Assembly: GCF_018139145.2 (NCBI RefSeq)
Contig: NC_059486.1
Coordinates: 3,596,001-3,660,000, forward strand
DNA length: 64,000 bases
Reading direction: 5' to 3'
From: Gymnogyps californianus
Taxonomy: Eukaryota > Chordata > Aves > Accipitriformes > Cathartidae
This document shows positions 30,535-45,500 of this stretch, in pieces (position 1 is the stretch's first letter; every line of letters starts with the position of its first letter). The notes under the pieces are model-generated. The model saw nothing but the letters and a program-made list of their open reading frames with translations, did no database searches and was not told where the DNA came from. Position numbers and translations under genes: made by a program.

Positions 30535-33500
30535 TTTTGGGGGAGTGCTGGGGGAGAGATGAGGGACAGAGCAGGAAGGCCAGACAGAAATATCACACAA
30601 AAGCATAAGAATGAGCTTAGGCAGTCAGGCTCAAAAAAAAAAAAAAAAATCTGGTCTTTGCTGGCCCATCTCATTCTCTCCTACAGACATACAACACCAG
30701 GGAGAGAAAACACAACATTGTAGGTCAACCAGTCCTCAGTTCTGACCTTCTGAATCTTGGTTCTTCCGAGTGTAGTTCATGCGGAAGACGAAAGCATCCA
30801 GAATAAAAGCCACGATGATTGTCATCACCACCTGGGAGAGGACATGAACAGAAGAGATCAGGAGGCTGCTGCTGGGGGATTTTTCCAGCCCAATTCAACA
30901 GGAAGCTGAGCATCTGGTCTGTGCTTCAACTCTATGCTTCCCATAGCAGAGGGGATGCACATGTCACACATCAACCTGTGAGTAAACTGCTAACAGTCAA
31001 CCACAACAGGGACAGAACAAAACTCTTGTGCTGCCCTAGTCCTTACCCCAGGCCCAGATTTGTGCAGCATCAGCTTTGTCAAGGCCCCTAAATTCAACTT
31101 TCTGCAAGTGATGTGGACTCACACCTGCTTCTGGAAGACGTTTATGTAGAAGGGCAAAGTTGTCCTTATTTAGGGATGGAAGCTCCCTCTGGAACGCAGT
31201 AAAAGCCGTCTCCCCTCCTCATCCCCACTATTTGATGCACGAAGCATGTCCAGAAACCTACCATGGTCACAATATAGAAGATCATGAAGTAAAGACGGCT
31301 CCAGTGAGTGGTTTGGGACGTCACCCCTTCCTAAAGAGGAGAGGGAAGAAGTCAGTAGTGCACAAAAGGAGGGAGAGTCTGCTGTTAACTGCTTGCCAAC
31401 AGACATAAAGCAGCATAAACACTATCTATCCCTCATTCATGGCTCCAGAGTTAGTCCCAGGGACTGCCTGTGCAGTGCTCAATGCCCCAGTTGGTCCTTG
31501 CAGCTAATCTGCCTCTCAGGCTAAAAAGAGAGGTTCCTATGTGCAAACACACAGAACATTTAAAGCTTGTGGCTGTAAGAGCCATTGCTGCTATGAGAAC
31601 ACAGCTTGGACAGCAGGGTCATAAGCTGGAATACAGGGTGACTTCATTTGTCCAGGTTGTGAAACCTGGCATGAAGGCTGGTCAAGATTCACAAGAAAAC
31701 ATGCCCAGCAGCACGCCAGAGGTCAAATGCCACCCAACGATCAGGACCAAAAGATGTCTGGCAACAACAAATGACAATGTTGGGCCCATCTCCAATCACC
31801 AGGGGAAGAAAGTGGTGGTGTGGAAGATCTAGCTCAACTGGCAAAGAGTCTGTGCTGTCTATACACACAAGGTAGCTGAGGTTTGCTTACCATGATGATG
31901 TACCAGTCATTGACGACTGTCAGCTCAAACAGGGTGACTGTATACAAGTGGGAGAAAAAATACAGACAATTGCTTTATCCATCCTGACCTACTTTACAGT
32001 GATTCTTAGACAAAGTATTTGACAGGGAAGACTGACGCAAGCCACCAAAGTTTCAATACAGCCAGCAAACCCGGAGACAGAATGCAGACCCTCATCACTG
32101 CAACTGCTTCAAAGGGGGTTAGACCCACAGGACCACGAGCATGGCTTAATCTGTATTTCTTAAAAGAATCAGAAACAGACCTGACTCTTTCCACCAGAGA
32201 GCATGGAGACCTCTGAAATCTCCAGGAGATAAGCACCTCTGCTCACACATTAAGAAAAATCATGGAGAGTAATCAACACATTCAAATTATTCTTCATCAG
32301 TGGGTTTAAAAAAAAAATGTATTAGCATCACTGTTGGTTCTTTAGAAGGGTAGTGACTTAAAGCCCTCCTTAAAGATCTCTGGAAGTCTTGTCTGATGAC
32401 CAGTCACAACAGATCTGCTGGCTGCACACTGGCTTTTAAGAGACATCTGCTTACCTTGCAAAACAGTCATGGCACAATTAGCCAGCTGGAGTTCTCCAGA
32501 CAGAAAGAGCAGGATGCTGAGTGTTTGAGGTGCATTAGTAGGACTCTATGGGAGAGTCCCAGGCTTACATGAGCATTAGAGTCCTGCCATCCAGCTCGGC
32601 AGGAACACAGATGCAGTAAGGAATAGTTTTTGCTACGGACAAAACTGCCCTTACCAAAGCTGTTCAAAATGTTGTCAAAGTTGTTGAGATAGTAATAACC
32701 TTCTTCCACAACCGTCTTGTTGCCAACTGTATGATTCACCCAGCGGTAGGCATCTGCAACTGTGCTTGTGCTGGTTGGAGAAACCAGGACAAAGAATAAG
32801 AACTGGAAAAGCAAGGAAAATCTCAGGGGTTATAAATATCAAAACAGAAGGTGGTGAGCAGGGTGGCAATTTCTACCTCTTGGCCAACACTTTCCTTTTT
32901 CTCTGAAAGAAAGCCTCTCTCCTTCACAGCTCACCACAAGCCCAGGGAGCACATGGAGTCCTTCTAATCATTCAGCAAATATTACACCAGAGAAACCAAG
33001 CATTTGAGTTAGACTCCTTGGCTCACACCCTTAAAGCTTGGCATTTCCAAGTGGTCTGCCATCATTTAAGATGAAAAGGGCACAGGACAGCTTAGCTTCC
33101 AAGACCAGGTGAATTTATCTTGGTACAAAGTGAGGCCTAAATATGTAACACGTCTGGCCAAGCAACTCTGGCATCACCAAGACAAAAATCTCAACTTCAC
33201 TCTAGAGCAGATGTTACAAGAGTTTCCAGCCACGGTACCATGAAGAAGTCCTCCCAGTGCAGCTACCTGAGGCAAGTTACAGAGCTCATTAAAACCAGCC
33301 AGCCCTACCACAGAAATCTCCCCCTTTCCAAATGCAATGCAAAAGCCGTTTCATCCAATCTTACCTAGAGAAATGAAGTGTCTCCTAGATTTTCGCAGCA
33401 TGTTGCCTTAGCTGCAAAGCCTCATTTAGACCCATCCTCTGGCCCCTTCTCCACAGGGAGACAGAGCTGCCAGAGCTCACTACTGCTGGCTGTGCACCAA

Positions 33501-36500
33501 AACCACTGCAGAGGGGGATGGATTTGCGGTACTCACTTGCAGCAGTTCGGGTAGACCACGCCAGCAAAGAACTCCATGCCAACAATGGCAAAGCAATAGT
33601 AGAAGATCAGCAGGGTTAAACCCAGGCTGGAGGCAAAAACAGAAAGAGTACTGTGCTACTGAAGAGTTGCTAAGGCAGGGAAACACAAAGTCACAGGCTG
33701 GTTGCTCTGGAAGGAATTTCCAACGGATGGGAAGCAGCACTGAAAACCCCAGACCACCCTTCCTGCCACTGTGGCTCTGCAGTTCTTTGCCTGCTCTCAT
33801 TCAAGAAGTCCTTGGACAAGGAGCTTGCCACTCGCTGAAGAGAGAAACTAAAGAGCAGCCTGGATTCCCTCCCAGTCTGTCTTTTTCTGGTAAACAAACA
33901 TCTCTCCACAGTTTCTTTAATAAAGAACAACACACACTGTTTCTGCCAGCTCCACATCCTTGGATGCAGGGACTGTGCCAAGAACAGGGTTCTCTAGCTA
34001 ACACACTCTGCTCAGACCTCCTTCAAGGGAATAAAGTCTGAGGATGCCCCACTCAAACACCAAGCTCCTTCTGCCCCACCATTTCACAATAATACTCTCG
34101 AGTGGACGTGCTAAGGACAGGGAAACATCTGGGGCTGAGTATATTCATGCCAATGTTCCTCCCAAATGGGCCTCCCCTCTCACCAAAAGCTGGGACAGGG
34201 TAGAAAAATTAAACAAGCATCGACTCGTAGTTATCCTCCTAACACAAAAGCAGGAGGAGGCCCAGGGTGCTGGAGTGTTGCTTATCGCATACTGCTCCAA
34301 GAAATTCAAAGATTAACGCCCCACTGCAGCACACTGAAGAATCACTAACAATCTATTGACAGATCAGAGCATAAACACCCTTAGAAGGTTTGACGGGTCC
34401 CTATCCTGACCCCAGCCCTAGACACTAAACCTTCACTCCCCTCTCCCCACCATCACCCGAAGAGAAGAAGTTAGTACCTGGCCATCCGGGGGAACAACTC
34501 AAACATAGTGTCCAGGACATTTCTGTAGCGTTTCTTCAATTTAAATAGCCTGAAAGGAGAAGCCAGTAGTTACCTACACACTGCAACTCTCCTAGTGTTG
34601 TTGGAAATAGTTAAAGAGAGTATCACCGTTCTCTGTACCTCCCAGGTCAATGAACAGTAAGGTTTCCTGACACCAAACTCACAGGATCTGCTCTTGCTCA
34701 AGTGGTCTCCACTCACCTAACAACGTCCCGCTGTCCCATCTGAATGTTTAGGACACATTCAATTAAGCGTTTACAGGATTGAGGAATCTCAAGGAAAAAT
34801 CTACTTTTACACAGCACGATGCATAAATAGCTATTTTTAAAAAAATAATCAGAAGAACTTAAACTAGTCCTGTGTACAGGGTCAGGATTCATTACTTCTT
34901 TCCTCAGACAAGCTTTTCTGTGTTTCCCCCATGACCCAATAAAAATTGATGAAAGAAAACTACATTGTGCCTGCTAATTTAAGATTTGGCAACTCCATCA
35001 GCCTTTACAGAGTAACACAGCTGCCAAACACAGGCTTTGGCAGGGGAGCAACAGAGAAAACATTTTTCCCCCCCCCTTGAGTGTCATAAAGTGTTCTTTA
35101 AATCCTCACTGAAGAGCTAAATTACATTAGCTTGTTTTTAACAAAACAACATTTTGCCTCAAATGCCTTCCCCCTATGGCTCTCAAAGCGTTCTGCAAAG
35201 GTGAATGTACCTCCGTCACAGCCTCGAAATGAGAGGGTTAATCAGACCCCTCTTACTGAGCTGCAGAGAGGTTACAGGCCACAGTCTTGCTTAAAGTGTG
35301 AGATGCAGTTGGAGCAGGGTTGTACTTCACCCTAGAAAGCAGCATCCTTTGAAAACTGTAATTTCTGGTAATTCAATGGAAATTATTAAACTGGCTCAGA
35401 CTGTCTCACCCTGACAGGAGAGCTTTTCTCTGAACAGCATCAGACAATTTAGAGGAGGTGTAAGAACCCCACGAAGGCAGACACAGGATAATCTGCCCCC
35501 GGTAAATCCCTTGATCTCTATTAGAGATCAGCTTAAGCTCCAAAGCACGGGGTTTCGTATCCCATCCCAAGTTTTTGTTATCATTCATTTTGATAACTCT
35601 GGCTAATCTCATTACCCCACGCAATTCCTGTTGGCCATGGTCACGTACCCACAGAGCAATCCTTGCCCTCTCCTGGTAAGGAGGTCGGTCCCCAACTGGA
35701 TTGATGGAAAACACGCCTGGCCGTTTGCCTCCCCACCTGCTCTCTGTAACCCCGCACAGCCTTCCCGTCTCACCTCAGCAGCTGAAGGGGTCGCAAGACC
35801 ACAATGAAGTAGAATGGCTCCATGTTAAACGCCAGTGCCATGAGCCCCAAAAATGCAAACAGGGTGACTGAGAAGTCAAAGCTGGAAAGAAAAAAATAAA
35901 ATAAAACAAGAGCAATGATTTATCACTAGTGTTTCAGCAGAGAAGCGGTACTTGGTGCTGCTCCAGCCTAACAAGATGCACAAGGCCAAGGGCAGAAGAA
36001 TTGTAATAGCCTGCTGATGGCCTTGTCTACATGCCTAAAAACTCATCTCACAACTCGGTCTTTCTAACCCAACAATTTTCACCACCTCTCTCTCAAAAAC
36101 ATCAGTGCGCACTTACAGATTCCAGCCTGAGGACAGGTACTCAACGGGCCCCAGTCCAGTGGTCTTCAGGAGCAGCTCCACACCATAGACTGTAAAACAA
36201 GATGATAGCCATGGTTAGAAATAAGCAGCATCACAAGGAGAGCTTATGCAAAGGCTTGCCCTCAAAGATGTGTGGTGCTTGAAGTACAGAACTTCTGAAC
36301 ATAGGTTTAACAGAACCCCACCCATCCTCCTTATTCTTGGTGAGATGCAAAAGAGACATTTTCCCTCCAAATCAACACATTTTCCTGTATTCATGGCGAT
36401 TTCTCTCCAGAGCAGTCTACAAAACACTTAGTTGTCTAACGCGCTATAAATGTTGAGGCACAAGCTCCTGTAGGAAAGGCCAGAAAGTGGTGTAGGGAAT

Positions 36501-39500
36501 TCAGTCCTGCCTGTTTATTTCCCTCTATCTCAGTGGAACATATCCACATCCCATAGCCTAGCCGTGACCTGCAGGGAGAGATCCTTTCAAAGAAGAGCCA
36601 TCTACTTTCACCCTCTGTCCTGGCAGCACCTTGTGGGCCTGTAGGTTAAAGAACACCATAATAACATGATGATGCCCTGTTTGTCATCCCAAAATCTTTC
36701 TTTCCAGGTTCCGAGGAGGCGGGGTGGGAGAGAAGCAAAGAGAAGAGCTGGATGACAACATCCTTGTGAAAAGAAGCGCTGCAGAGTGCCTCTGCCTTCA
36801 AACTTTCCTAACAAGTGTTTTGAAGACTAATGGCCAGGGAAGCACTAGAGCTACCCAGCAGTCAAATAAGAGGTTAGCAACCTCTCCTAGATTCTCCAAA
36901 GAACCTCCTGCTGCAGTTTTACACACTATTTTGATTCAATGGAGCTATACTTGCTTCTCCTCGAGCAAGAGACACTGGCAGGAGAAGGGAAGTGAATTCA
37001 CATCACTGAAGAGTTCTATGGCAGTGCAATGAACCAGCACATGAAGATGCAGTTGCTTACACTCGGGCTGAAAAGGAAGACTAAGGTACATGTTCGTGGA
37101 GGGGATGACATTCAATTAGAAAACTCAGCTCATCAACTAGTTCTTCTAGTCCTTTCAGTCTTCTCCTCAGCATGCCCCTGCACTCTGTACTCCAACAGGA
37201 CTGCCTTGCTTTGTGTGGCAGAGAGCCATCTCACAGCTGCAATCAGATCAGAGCTGGTAATGCCTCCTGGAATAGTCAGTGAAGCGCAGAGCAACGTGAG
37301 CAACTCCAGACAGAGCCATCACAAGTCTGGAGGAGCTTATCACTTTGCACGCTGTGCCTAACAAACGAGGCTATTCTGCTCTGAGGGCTGAAGCCAGCTT
37401 TAAGAGTAACACAGCAGCTTTTGCAGAGTCGCACCAGAGGTAAGAGGCTGCCCAGACTGCAGTGGCACAGGGAGCTGCGTAACAGTGCAGCAGTGTTCAC
37501 ATGGGTCTGTGTGGATGCTGACGATCCCTGGCAGGCACAGCATTGTTCTAGATGGAGTCTGTACACCTGTGGTTAAGTTTTAACTTCAAACTGAATAATC
37601 TTCTGGGAACAGAGCTGTCTATTCCCCTCCCAGCTCCTTATGAAATGACACAGCTCTATTGGGAGGCATCAGCTTACTTGTGAGGAAGACGATGTAGCTC
37701 CACGGGACGTTTCTGGAGAAGAAATTCCCTCCTGCAAGACACAAGAACTTTTTCTAGCCTTCCCTTTTTTCAGTCCCCCAGCATCATAGTCAAGAAACAA
37801 GCTGCGATGTTTCCTACCTTGCAGCATGAAGGTTTCAACAAGAATCCAAATTCCATTCACAGCCACCACAGTATCTGGAAAACAAAGTAAAAACCCATAC
37901 CAAAAACATTCCTGGACCAGAGGACATCCATTTCCTAGGCTAACAAAAAGAGTACAATATAGGACAAGTGGCAGGGTCATTGTTTCCAATTCAACGAACA
38001 AATTGAACTCGTAGCTTGGGAGAGTCTTCTATCCTGACTTTTCCCAGGCCTTTAACAGATGCAGTACCTTTTTCTTCAGAAGGAAACAAAACTAAAACAA
38101 AACAATGGTCTGAATCATGCTCAGTCATTTTTACTCATAATTATCTTACATTCTACCATGTTATTACCTGCATATTTCAGCTTCCTCCTAGTTCTGGAAC
38201 AAGATCTCGAGAACCACTAGGTCCCCAACAGTGCAGGACAAAGCCCTGTCGGCTTGGATCTATCGCTGCTCCCCAACATTCAAATCCTGAGAACTGAAGG
38301 TGCAGGACTTCTCCTTTTCACTCAGATCTCCTCACTCCACCCCACCCTCTTTAGTTTAGCATCCCAATTTACAAAAAACTTCTCCTCCAACGTTCAAAAA
38401 ACCTCCAAATTACTGAGTAGGAACAGATTGTTTAGAACGCAGCAAGTAGCACCATGAGTAAGCACTCTCCTCTAGAGAAGAGGAGCACAGAATCATTCTC
38501 GCAGGCAGTACAGTTGCCAAGCAATCCCTCCAGCAACGAGGATGCTTGCACCTTCTCAAGTGCAAACAGAAGAAGGTGGTTAACTGGCAAGGCAGTTCCT
38601 TACCCAGCATCCTTCAGCTGCAAGATAAAAACCTCAAGGCTTGTGAAAGCTAACCACCAACCCACCTAAATGCAACAAGCTGACTCTTACAGAATCAGAC
38701 CCACAAGAGCGTTATGAAAGAGTGAACCAACGAGCCTCTCCAGAAGACTCGACACAGCGAGAGCTGAGAGTCCAGGCTGCAGTAGTGGTCGGTACGAGTA
38801 TGCAATTCCCTCTCTCTCTGCCAAAACTCCAAAATTTGTACATGAGCCATGGCTCAGACCAAAGACCAGGCCCCACCACGCTAAGTCCTTGCGAGGGCTG
38901 GCAGACACAGCATACCAGACCCACGTGATCACGGGAGCCTAGCAGAGAGACAGCTCGTTACTTCTACTTACACATGGTGTATTGGAACACACGGGACTTC
39001 ACAAGGATGTTGATGCCTGCATGAAGGAAAGTATGACAAAACAAATGTTTACGCGATCCTCCACACCTCACACACAGATTGCTCTATCTTCTCCTTAGAG
39101 ATATTTTTCATACCAATCCTCAGCACAGAAGCCAACAGATTAGCAGATTATTAACTTTTACTTCTCGGGACCAAGTTCAAATTTCCTCCAGAATTTTAGC
39201 AGCAATGAACTCGCTATCCTTAACCCCTGAGATGCCCTTTTTTTCTCTATGTACTAGTTCTGTGGTGTGGACAGAGGTAAATGCAGCCGCTGAAGCACTG
39301 CCCGTGTTTAGAACAACACATATGCTGTCAAGGAGGGTTGAGTGCATCGGCAGAGATACATAGGACTCCTATGGCAGCTGTGTGTTTGGATCAAGATGGT
39401 GTTAACTGTTTCCCACTAGCATAAAACACTGAAAAAGAATTGCAGATAAGTTCTTATTTCTGAATGGCTGCATTCAGTCAGGAAACTTGGAACACGAGAG

Positions 39501-42500
39501 ATAAATCACATTTGCCAGACAGATTACACTGATGGGTATTTCAGACCTCTTTCCCCTTCTCAAGCAGCTGCACTTGACCTGTACGAGCGCTGCAACCACA
39601 TCTTTGGACTAGGAAGACTAGCAGCTTTTGTGAAAAGACAAATCCCACTCCACAGTCACTGCTCTGAGTTGCCGCCTGGGATATGGAGAAACTCTATAAA
39701 CTCTACTAGATTCAGCAATCATAAATCTCCACCTCACCTCTCTGCTGAAAAAGGAATACAGCCCTCCACGACCTCAGGGTCTGGTTCGCTACAGAGCTTC
39801 TGCCAAGAAGTCTCTTGTTTTAAGGAAGCCAGGGTTTGGGTCAGCGCACAGGCAATATTTACATGACAGAAATCTTCCTTGGAGACTCTGAATACAAGGC
39901 TCTGGCCTTGGAGGCTCTGAATACCCAGAGAGTTGGTTAGTAGGCCTTCCCTCAGCTGTTTACCAGGGCCATAAGAGAGGGTCCCTTCAGAGGGCCCTGT
40001 CTTTGTAAAGAAAGGCTCTTCCTGTTAGTTGAACACATGCTGTCATGCAAACACAGCCTGTTACCTTTGAAAATAAGGAATGCTGTCCGTGGAAGGTCAT
40101 CAAACCAGTGCTCGCGATTTCGTTTTGCCTGGAAGCGAAAGAGCCACGATCAGAAGTAGTCAATGCTACATCCATACAAAAAATGTGCAGTGAGAGAGAC
40201 CCACCTTATCCCCATCATCTGCTTCTTTTAGATTGCCTTTGTTTCCTACCCACTTTCTCTTTAATCACTGGCCTCCTTTACTCTCCCTCACACACACAAT
40301 TCCCCTCTTCTCCACCCAATAAATACTTACCTTCCATTTCAAGCCAACAACTTCATAGAAATTGTAAAAATCCTTTAGACTGCAAAACAGAAAGAAGCAT
40401 CTGATCAGAGCCTTGGAGTTGATTAGATCCTTAATTGTCCTTGTCAGGCATCATCAGTAGAGAGACCCTAGAAGTTATTAACTCCTTATTAGAACTGTAA
40501 CCGCAGCTGATATAACTCAACACTGACTTCTTCCCAGTCTGGCCAAAGGTTACTGGCTGACAATAGCCAGAACAGGGTGCAAAGACTACCGTCTTTCTGT
40601 AACACTACAGCCCTTAGAGGAAACTCTGACTCTACTGAACTCCAGAATTTTACCACTGAGAGGAAAGACCTGAGGCTTAGATAACAAACTCCAAGGGACA
40701 GAGATTGTACTACTTTCATGAAGAAGTCTCGGATTGTCTTAATTAGTCGTACAGTCCCTTTCTAACGTCTTTGCACATTTTCTTTTCAAGGTAACAATGA
40801 AATTTGAAAAAGGATATGAAAGCAAAGAAACTCATAAAACATGAGTGCCTGTCTAGGTGCTCAGGGTCAGGCCTATAACAGCTTTTAGGTGTCTGAAAGT
40901 GAGGATGCTGAACTTCTCAGACTCTTACTGGTGTATTTAGGTGCCTGAATTTAAGAACTCAGTCTTTCTCCCTATGCCATTTTCAATACTTCTCTGTGGC
41001 ACTTGACTTTAAGGAGAAGCATCAGCACCAGTTTCATGGGAGACTCACTCCGAGCCTATCTGTGGCCAGAACAAAGGAAAAGGAAGAGAAGGTCTCCTGC
41101 TTTAATTCCCTCTACTTCCATGCTGGCTGGAGTTAGCTGCACCCACCCACCAGAATGGTAATTCTCTGCCTCATAACACAGAGGATGACAGTCCTGAAAG
41201 CACCAGCAGAACCAGATTTTAATTAACAAAACCCTGGGGGACACAGCCAGCTGCTGGAAAAGACAAAAACTTGTTAAGCTGCGAGGCTGCACTGTGTGAA
41301 GAAATGCTCCTTGCAGGCTATAATGCTGTTCCTCAATTTCTCGCTCCTCTGTTCTGGCAGAGGAGGTGGGAAACGGAGGCTGCCTGGTGACTGCCAGCAG
41401 AGCGCTGTATCCACAAGAGGGCATGCAGGAACTCCATCACCTCTGAAGAAAAACCTCAGCTCTCAGGGTACCCACCCCTCCAAGCTCCCTGCTTCCCAGA
41501 CAAATCCTTTCAATCACATAACTCTATTCCCACATCCCAGACAAGTTTCCTTCCATAAACCCAGCCATCCTCTCTGAAGTACAGCCTAACTTCAGAGAGT
41601 GAAGCAACCTCCCTGCTCTGCGTGCAGCAGTTAAGACCATCCTACCTGACTAAAGGAGTATTGCTTTGATTCAGTGCTTTGAAAGTGAGATATCGCTCTC
41701 TGGCACACATCCGAGGCTTGTAAAACCGCAACAGACCTTCAAAGTGCTTGAAGGAAATTCCAGACGGCCTCTAGAAACAAGGGAATGTTGTCATAAGTAG
41801 CGACATCAGGCAGAAGCACACGGAGGCTAGCATATTTAATTCTCACTCTGGATTTGTTTTAAGCAGGATTTCTACATTATCGTAACATGCCATTATAACT
41901 AAGCCCCAAAAGTACCCTAAGCTATTACTTTAACGTACTGAGCTTATCCCAGAGCACAGAGATCAGAAAGCTCTCCTGGCAGTCGGTCCCTCCAGCAAAC
42001 GCAGAGCTGTTCCCTCTTGCTCTATCATGTGAAAATTGTCCAACCAGACACCCCAAGCGACAGAGTTCAACCACTCTTCTTGGGAAATTAGTAGACAGCC
42101 TAACAGATCCCATTACCGGCACTTTTTTTAACACTACCAGCTATTCCTCAGGAACTGTTCATATAATGAATGTGCCCTAAACATGAACTAATCTACTAGA
42201 AGTGGGTTAGTTATTTTGGGGCCTTATTTCTCTTCCTGCTCCACAAGTTAAGCAAGAAATCAACCCTCTCCCCCAGCGCTCTGTCCCCGTAAAGCGTTGT
42301 TTGTACGTCTGTTTCTGCACCATTTACTCCTTCACTATCTAGCAACTGTACTGTACCTTCACATGTATAACCCACCCCTCCTCTAAGTACTGGTACTTGA
42401 GAAGTAAGTCCTCAAGTGACCCACACTGAATCAGAGAGAAATCAATGATTGCATGCTCTCCAGAACAAACTTCATTCATTTTATCAAGACACTTCCATAA

Positions 42501-45500
42501 CCTCACACGGGGCTGAAATTCAGACTACTTTGGTTCTTCTCCAGAAACAGATATAAACAAATTACACAAACGATAAAAGAGTAGCCCTTGGTGAGTATGA
42601 TTACAGTCAACAGACATAAATCATCTTTTCTGGAACGTGCTCTTTAAACACTCCAGACCACTGGTGTTCTTAAAACATTGCTGACCTCCCCTCCTGCTGC
42701 ATCCCGGGCTGTTCTCAGCCTCCCTGCAGGGCCCCGTACCTGTTTGGTGATCAGCAAGCGGTAGGCATGCTGTATGGCTGTGCGTTTGTGCAGCAGCAAG
42801 GACTTAAACTTCCTCTTCTCAATGTCATTGAAAGTGTCGAACACAACAGCGAGAAGCTGCAGAAGGAAGACAGGAGAGATCCTTATACTCTGCGGCTACA
42901 TGAGCCAGTGCTTCTCGAACAGGCAGGAACAGCCAGAGGCAAGGAGAGACATTGCCTGCAGGAGGAATTTACTAAGCGCGACACTGAGTGAGGCAGAATG
43001 GAGTCAGCGAGGGCCCGCTGGCCATAAGGGATCCCACAAAAGGATCACCAAGCACACCGCACACACACTGATCCACTTTTTGGAACAAGTCCAGATGTTT
43101 CTGGCCTCCTAACACTCGCTAGTGGTTTTAAGAGCTCAGGCTAAATCCCACACATGCCAACAGAAAACAGTATCAAAAGGTTTGTTAAAATGCCCTGATC
43201 TCTTCCTGGAAAGTGGGTTTTGAGGGCTGCTTTCTGGACTCACCCTCCACAGGAGCTTTGGCAAACACATGCCAAAACTAACCATCCATCTAGGACAGCA
43301 GCAGCGAAATCCAAGCCCGCTACAAGCATCAAATCACTCACCTTGGGTTGCAGAATTCCTCAACTCCTTTGACAACCCCTTTTCCACCGCTCACATCCTC
43401 ACCTGAGCTGGTCTTGGCCCTGCCCTAGATGCTGCAAGAAGCAGAGCCAGCACAGCAGCCATGCTCTCACGCTGCAGTTATCAGCACTCTTCAAGTTCTG
43501 CCATACTTAGTAATTCCATCCCCTTCAAACTGATTTACAAAGTATTTCAGGCAAGCCCAGATAATAAAATGCCATTTTATGATAAATAATTAAGACAGAA
43601 AAGGACAATAAATTTCATGCAACTGAGTATGTCACTCCAAGCACGATATTAATGTGAGAGAAGTTGAAAGATACTCGTATCGTTCTGTTGTCTGTGATTT
43701 AGTTCAACTCCTTGTGGTTAAACATTAAAAGACTCCTATGCGTAGCAAAGCTGCCATTTCTAGAAGTATTCTGCCAAAGGGTCTCAGATTATCTCGGAGC
43801 ACTCCTTGGAATGGGGAAGACTCTGCTGGGCAATGAGCTCCAAAGTCAGCAGAGAGAAGTCAAGCGCTTCAACAAGAGACTCACCAAGTTCATGATGAAG
43901 TACAGCTCAATGGAGAGATACACTATGAAGAAGACACAGGACCAGGGGTTCCGGGCATAAGATGGCATCATCACATCAGGGAAACTGCATCCGAAAAAGA
44001 CACAAGTTTAAGCACCAAATAGCTCATCCTACACTTCCCACTACAAAGGCAAGAGGCACAGGACACAGGGGTGTGTGTAAACTCATATCCAAAGATCTGC
44101 ACATTTCTGCAAAACATGCGGTTGCTCATGACACAGAAGTTTGTGCCTAGCAACGAGCAGCAAGAACATGGAGGCATGATGAAAAAAATAAATATGAAAA
44201 GCACATTCCTTGCACATTCCGAAAACCAAATGGTCAAAGGAGATTTGTAACATGGCTAAGGGTTGGGCTTTGATACTTAGCAACGACAGCAATACAGCCT
44301 TGGTGTAAGAGTGTTACAACCTAAGATTTATTCCATCCTTTGCTAATTTCCTAATCCTCAGAGCTCTCCCTGACAGCAGATCAATATTTACCTACTGTTG
44401 TCATCCCCCCTTCCTAGCAGATAGGTGAACCGAAGCAGAGGAATAGGAAGTTACTTCACAACAGCAAACTGTTGGCTGACAAAGGAGCACAAATAGAAAC
44501 TTTCCCTTCTTGGGCCAAGGCCTAATAAAGCCACTTCCCCCCTTATTGCCCTCACAGTGATGAAGTGGTCTGAGTCGCATAGAGATAACTCTGCATCTGA
44601 GGTCACAGTGTCCTAAAACAAAACGAAATACCAGTTCTTCCCATGCAGGCTGACCCAGGAAATCTCCCTCATGCAGAGGAAAGGGGTCACATTTGGAGAC
44701 AGAGCATTTCTGCAAATAAACTCTTGGCTCTGCTAGACTTCTTTAGGGACAAAGGGAAAGACTGAGCTAGAAAAGCATGAACTTACTTTGAAGTGGTCAA
44801 AAGCACGAAGAGATTCACGAGGCTGTTCTCTAAGGTATTGAAGTACTGAAAGAAAAAACTCCCATGACAAAACTCAAGCAGAATTTCATAGTGACATTTC
44901 ATTCAAAAACCAACCAACCAACCCACCCACCCACTTGAATACAGGCACTTCTACAGTTCCCTGATGCCTCCCCTAGGGAAAGGGTACTTCAGCATTGGTC
45001 CCTTTTAAAGGTCCCTGAGAGATGGCATGTGAAAAGTTAAAACAATTAAAAGCTCATCTACACATTTTTGTAGTAGTTACTCCCAGCAAGCTACAGACTC
45101 GGCAGCAGCAGGAACTAGTGGCTGCTGGACTCCGCCAGCCACAGTCTGAGGTGGCTGAGATTTCACCCAGATACCTTCCTCCCCTGGGGACAGTGGCAGG
45201 TGGCTCATTTAAGACACCAAGAACAAGGAACAACTACGGGAACGTTCCCTTTGGGACATCCTGTCTTTGAGGAAGCTCTCTGCACTGTCTTCCTTCCCAG
45301 CAGGGGGTAAACCAGGGTAACACTGCCAAGCAGCCTCTGACCAGCTAGCATCCGGCCTCCCAGGCCACCACACAGCAATGAGCTACATCTACACAGTAAT
45401 GTTTGATTCTTAAGCTGGTCAAAATGGGACTCAAGCTTCAGTTCAAAGAATCAGCAATACTCACCGGATCCGAGTGGTTAGGAGAAAACAAGTAAAAACC

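Noticed and set aside
30740..30760. GTCAGA at the end of the TPCN1 IIS6 exon as evidence of a missing splice site
   Set aside because: It is still a GT donor, the exon phase is exact on both sides, and the protein joins NQDSE to [10 protein letters not shown] without loss.
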